Source: Caldilineaceae bacterium
GTDB lineage: Bacteria > Chloroflexota > Anaerolineae > Caldilineales > Caldilineaceae
Length of the DNA: 64,000 nt
Reading direction: 5' to 3'
Assembly: GCA_019637685.1 (NCBI GenBank)
Contig: JAHBVF010000025.1
Span: 1-64,000 of the forward strand
The notes below the pieces were generated by a model that was not told the DNA's origin, did no database searches, and saw nothing but the letters and a program-made list of their open reading frames with translations. Numbering within the stretch: the first letter of the stretch is position 1; every line of letters begins with the position of its first letter. The translations under genes and the position numbers were made by a program. Positions 63,981-64,000 of this stretch are shown in pieces.

Positions 63981-64000
63981 GCCCAGATGTTCGATCGCAG

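Overview
The window looks like a piece of a high-GC bacterial chromosome, most likely a Chloroflexota (Anaerolineae/Caldilineae-like) organism. This is an inference from gene content: DnaB, DnaD-like and DnaC-like primosome genes in one cluster, secreted proteins with long Thr/Pro/Ala linkers, LysM plus fasciclin envelope proteins, lipoprotein-type class A PBPs and many short dispersed repeats. No rRNA or other definitive marker is present. One tRNA (Cys, GCA) is seen.

Layout. 1-723: a REP-associated tyrosine transposase bracketed by short palindromes. 932-11370: catabolic and transport genes (amidase, DHDPS/N-acetylneuraminate-lyase-type aldolase, sulfatase, YbaK-type deacylase, epimerase, MFS exporter, beta-propeller lipoprotein, Zn-dependent dehydrogenase). 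11562-16583: a GT39-like membrane glycosyltransferase, a membrane-anchored glycosidase-like protein, a small antitoxin-like protein and an SH3 lipoprotein. 16695-20971: replication genes (dnaB, a DnaD-like gene, and a helicase-loader-like gene carrying two complete AAA+ domains), preceded by a bifunctional-nuclease-family gene. 21249-23714: a conserved unknown with Met-Cys N-terminus coupled to a bacterial relative of the queuosine-tRNA mannosyltransferase, a zinc-ribbon/cold-shock protein, and tRNA-Cys.

23933-44083 is a cell-envelope region: two lipoprotein class A PBPs, a secreted three-repeat beta-sandwich protein, and four paralogous secreted proteins built from a repeated beta-rich domain, Cys-paired LysM modules and a C-terminal FAS1 domain. 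A DinG-type helicase, an MFS transporter and a complete insertion sequence (16-bp terminal inverted repeats, 5-bp target duplication) lie among them. 44315-49254 holds an HzsA-like c-heme protein, an M3 oligopeptidase and a DUF3124 lipoprotein.

49398-55621 is the accessory region and the most notable part. Three toxin/antitoxin-like gene pairs (DUF4160/DUF2442, DUF4258/partner, BrnT/partner), all on the minus strand, are separated by six copies of one imperfect repeat of about 120-190 bp. Two pairs have the same promoter architecture (TTGACA, 17 nt, TATAGT) abutting a repeat edge. The series ends with a markedly AT-rich two-gene operon: a prokaryotic Argonaute whose PIWI catalytic residues appear lost, translationally coupled to a putative PD-(D/E)XK-like nuclease. 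I read this as a defence island with an effector-type pAgo system.

55995-63980 returns to housekeeping genes: aconitase, a large complex palindrome, a second M3 oligopeptidase, a winged-helix regulator with a degenerate receiver, a transmembrane LuxR-HTH/Kelch regulator, and an endonuclease/exonuclease/phosphatase-family protein that may run off the window end.
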